Source: an uncultured Alkalilimnicola sp. (lineage in GTDB: Bacteria > Pseudomonadota > Gammaproteobacteria > Nitrococcales > AK92). From it: DNA of 64,000 nucleotides. The stretch lies in contig CALGAN010000055.1 in assembly GCA_937951875.1 (NCBI GenBank), positions 1 through 64,000 of the forward strand, in the 5' to 3' direction. Position numbers and translations under genes: made by a program. Below, piece after piece: positions 61,429 through 64,000 of the stretch (position 1 is its first letter; each line of letters begins with the position of its first letter). The notes below the pieces were generated by a model, which was given only the letters and a program-made list of their open reading frames with translations, was not told where the DNA came from and made no database searches.

Positions 61429-64000
61429 ATGGAAAAGCGCAAGGGATCTGTTCTCGCCAAAATCAGCGCCTGGTTCGGCCGCCTGCCCGGATGGCTGCGG
61501 GGCCTGCTGCGGGCGGTGGTGGCGGTGGCGGCCGGACTATGGTTCGCGCTGGCGGTCAGCGTGCCGCTGGAGCTGGAGTGGCAGGCGCTGTTCGGGCTTT
61601 GCGGCATCGCGCTGGCGCTGGCGCTGCGCCGGGTCGGCGGGCGCCTGATCACGCTCTTGCTGTGCCTGGTGTCGGTCACGGTCTCGACCCGGTACATGTA
61701 TTGGCGCTTCACCGAGACCCTGGGGTGGAGCGGCAACGGCGAGATCGCCTGGCTGGACGTCGGGTTCGGCGCCGGACTGCTGCTGGCGGAGGTCTACACC
61801 TGGTTGGTGCTGGTGCTGGGTTACTTCCAGACCGTCTGGCCGCTGCGGCGCAAGCCTGTGCCCCTGCCCGACGATCTGGCGAGCTGGCCGACGGTCGACA
61901 TCTACATCCCCACCTATAACGAACCGTTGAAGGTGGTGCAGCCGACGGTGCTGGCGGCCATGCAGCTGGAATGGCCGCAGGACAAGCTGCGCGTCTACAT
62001 CCTCGACGACGGCCGCCGGCCGGAATTCAAGGAATTCGCCGAGCAGGTCGGCGCCGGCTACATCGTCCGGCCGGACAACAAGCACGCCAAGGCCGGCAAC
62101 ATCAACCACGCGCTGACCAAGACCGACGGCGAGTTCATCGCCATCTTCGACTGCGACCACGTGCCGGCGCGCTCGTTCTTGCAGCTGACCATGGGCTGGT
62201 TCCTGCGCGATCGGCGCCTGGCGATGCTGCAGACGCCGCACCACTTCTTCTCGCCCGATCCGTTCGAGCGGAACCTGGGCGTATTCCGGCGCACGCCGAA
62301 CGAGAACGAGCTGTTCTACGGCCTGGTGCAGGACGGCAACGACTTCTGGAACGCCACCTTCTTCTGCGGCTCCTGCGCCGTGCTGCGGCGCCAGGCGCTG
62401 GACGAGATCGGCGGCGTGGCGGTGGAAACCGTGACCGAGGACGCCCACACCGCGCTGAAAATGCACCGGCGCGGCTGGAACACCGCCTACATCAACATTC
62501 CGCAGGCCGCCGGTCTGGCGACCGAGAGCCTGGCGGCTCACATCGGTCAGCGCATCCGCTGGGCGCGCGGCATGACCCAAGTGTTCCGCGTCGACAACCC
62601 GCTGCTCGGCCGCGGCTTAAGCCTGGCGCAGCGGCTCTGCTACCTCAACGCCATGCTGCACTTCCTGTACGGGTTGCCGCGCCTGGTGTTCCTGACCGCG
62701 CCGCTGGCCTACCTGTTCCTGGAAGCGCACGTGATCCACGCCTCGGCGCTGATGATCGGCGCGTTCGCGCTGCCGCACCTGGCGCATGCCGCCATCACCA
62801 ACTCCAGGCTGCAGGGCAAGTACCGCCATTCGTTCTGGGCCGAGGTCTACGAGGCGACCCTGGCCAGCTACATCCTGCTGCCGACCCTGCTGGCCCTGAT
62901 CAATCCGAAGCTGGGCAAGTTCAACGTCACCGCCAAGGGCGGCTACATCGAGCGCGACTACTTCGACGCCAAGATCGCCAAGCCCTACCTGGTGCTGCTG
63001 GGCTTGAACCTAATCGGTCTGGCGGTGGGCATCGGCCGGCTGCTGTGGTGGAACACCCACGAAGTGCCGACGGTGGTCATGAACCTGCTGTGGACCATCT
63101 ACAACGTGATCATCCTCGGCGCGACGGTGGCGATCGCCTGGGAGCGGCGCCAGATGCGCGCCAGCGAGCGAATTCCGGTCAAGGTGCCGGCCAGTCTCAT
63201 GCTTGCGGACGGCAGAATGCTGGTCGCCGAGACCACCGACATTTCTCAGGGCGGCGTCGGAGTGCGCTTGCCGCGCGAGATCCCGCTGCAGGCAGGGGAA
63301 GCGGTCTGTTTGGTGTTGTTCGAGGACGGCCGGGAGTTCGATTTCCCGGCTAGGGTGGTCGACTGTCGAGAGCGAACCTTGGGACTCATGTTCGATAATC
63401 TTGACCTGAAACGGCAGACTGATCTGCTTCGGTTCACGCACCTGCGGGCCGACGCTTGGCTCGACGCTCGCGAGGGCAAGCAGCCGGATCGACCGCTGGT
63501 TGCTTTCGCCAACGTGTTCCGCTACGGCGTGGACGGTATCCGCCGCTTGGTGCCGTGGCTGCTCAGCCTGCCCCGCCATTGGCTGGCCGGCCGCCGCGAG
63601 CAGGCGGCGAAGGCGGCGTGGGCGGCGATGCTCGGCGCCGCGCTGCTGGGCGCGCTGGGCTATCACGCGCCGGCCGATGCCGCGCAGGCGGTCGCTGCCG
63701 ACCGGACCGAGAAGCGCGAGGTCACCCTGCGCCAGCTCAGCGTCGACGCTCCTCTGCGGTTGCGCGGCGTCGACGGGCGCATCCAGCTGCCGTTCTCGGT
63801 GCGTTCCGACGAGCACATCGTCAGCGCCCGCCTGCGCCTGCGCTACAGTCATTCGCCGTCGCTGCTGGCCAACCTCAGCCACCTGAACGTGATCCTCAAC
63901 GGCGAGGTGATCGCGAGCATCGTGCTGGATCCCCGCCAGGGCGGCGAGCAGCTGGAGCGGCTGATCAACATCCCGACGCTGTTGATCAGCGATTACAACG
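61429..64000 (+). CDS. bcsAB: BcsA-BcsB fusion: cellulose synthase catalytic subunit with periplasmic subunit (3' end outside window)
   Basis: An open frame of 857 codons continuing past the window. Residues 1 to about 720 are BcsA, the membrane UDP-glucose cellulose synthase: family 2 glycosyltransferase motifs ILDDGRR (about 191), FDCDHVP (about 241), TEDAHT (about 336) and QRIRWARG (about 374), membrane helices, and a PilZ domain with RASERIP and TDISQGGVG (about 575-610). After a hydrophobic linker (about 728-742) ending in ADAAQA, the frame continues without a stop into BcsB-like sequence (LRQLSVDAPLRLRGVDG, then LRYSHSPSLLANLSHLNVIL). I checked the frame codon by codon from 63361 to the end. 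The arrangement matches AcsAB of Komagataeibacter. AGGGGAG precedes the ATG. Confidence 0.9.
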   Translation, partial: MEKRKGSVLAKISAWFGRLPGWLRGLLRAVVAVAAGLWFALAVSVPLELEWQALFGLCGIALALALRRVGGRLITLLLCLVSVTVSTRYMYWRFTETLGWSGNGEIAWLDVGFGAGLLLAEVYTWLVLVLGYFQTVWPLRRKPVPLPDDLASWPTVDIYIPTYNEPLKVVQPTVLAAMQLEWPQDKLRVYILDDGRRPEFKEFAEQVGAGYIVRPDNKHAKAGNINHALTKTDGEFIAIFDCDHVPARSFLQLTMGWFLRDRRLAMLQTPHHFFSPDPFERNLGVFRRTPNENELFYGLVQDGNDFWNATFFCGSCAVLRRQALDEIGGVAVETVTEDAHTALKMHRRGWNTAYINIPQAAGLATESLAAHIGQRIRWARGMTQVFRVDNPLLGRGLSLAQRLCYLNAMLHFLYGLPRLVFLTAPLAYLFLEAHVIHASALMIGAFALPHLAHAAITNSRLQGKYRHSFWAEVYEATLASYILLPTLLALINPKLGKFNVTAKGGYIERDYFDAKIAKPYLVLLGLNLIGLAVGIGRLLWWNTHEVPTVVMNLLWTIYNVIILGATVAIAWERRQMRASERIPVKVPASLMLADGRMLVAETTDISQGGVGVRLPREIPLQAGEAVCLVLFEDGREFDFPARVVDCRERTLGLMFDNLDLKRQTDLLRFTHLRADAWLDAREGKQPDRPLVAFANVFRYGVDGIRRLVPWLLSLPRHWLAGRREQAAKAAWAAMLGAALLGALGYHAPADAAQAVAADRTEKREVTLRQLSVDAPLRLRGVDGRIQLPFSVRSDEHIVSARLRLRYSHSPSLLANLSHLNVILNGEVIASIVLDPRQGGEQLERLINIPTLLISDYN

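Overview
The window is GC-rich DNA (roughly two thirds G+C by eye) with compact, mostly co-directional operons. Its gene content is proteobacterial, most likely gammaproteobacterial: a YheS-type ABC-F protein, Slp lipoproteins, SlyD, class I fumarase, a DUF815 ATPase, long-form GAPDH, and a type I cellulose locus (bcsD-bcsP-bcsQ-bcsAB). Genus cannot be told. I see no rRNA, tRNA, CRISPR array, insertion sequence or phage gene.

Region 1 (1-27.5 kb) is a dense catabolic island. A leftward operon encodes a VOC protein, an SsuABC/ThiY-type ABC importer and an FAD monooxygenase (4405 to 16). A porin points right (5202). A rightward operon encodes a RutB-like cysteine hydrolase, a cupin, a CocE/NonD hydrolase, a second ABC importer, an FAD-linked oxidase and a creatininase-family amidohydrolase (6548-14399). 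A long leftward operon encodes a Liv-type importer with a LivM-LivG-LivF triple fusion, a cytosine-deaminase-like amidohydrolase, an NTF2-like protein, a 2-oxoglutarate oxygenase, an amidase-signature amidase, an AtzH/HpxZ-like protein and a GntR/FCD regulator (24268 to 14675). A last leftward pair encodes TauE/SafE and an HpxW-like Ntn hydrolase (27173 to 24731). Three importers feed five different families of C-N hydrolase.

The control regions tie the island together. Four of its promoters carry a sigma-54 type -24/-12 element with GG-N10-GC spacing, an NtrC-like dyad centred about 110-130 bp upstream of the predicted start, and a GTATAC-type (once GCATAC) palindrome near the start site. 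The porin has a weaker sigma-54 match and its own GTATAC site. This reads as a nitrogen-limitation regulon with a pathway-specific GntR-type regulator, devoted to an unidentified amide, ureide or N-heterocycle.

Region 2 (27.5-42 kb) is mainly housekeeping: DUF815 ATPase, YheS, beta-carbonic anhydrase, two Slp lipoproteins, a HAF-repeat lipoprotein, a GspE/PilB-type ATPase, CarS-like protein, metallophosphoesterase, two PilZ-like paralogues, SlyD and a MetX-like hydrolase. It includes an orphan [NiFe]-hydrogenase large-subunit homologue whose metal-binding cysteines are gone. Region 3 (42-59 kb) holds nitroreductase, BI-1, a GGDEF-EAL protein, fumarase, glyoxalase I, a Fur-box-preceded DUF2061 protein, a Memo-like protein, a zinc alcohol dehydrogenase, an aldolase-type protein, GAPDH, bacteriohemerythrin, small lipoproteins, a YcbL-type hydrolase and a YhhQ-type transporter. 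Region 4 (59.7 kb to the end) is the cellulose operon; its last gene, an in-frame BcsA-BcsB fusion, runs off the window. The PilZ proteins, the GGDEF-EAL protein and the PilZ domain of BcsA suggest a local cyclic-di-GMP theme.
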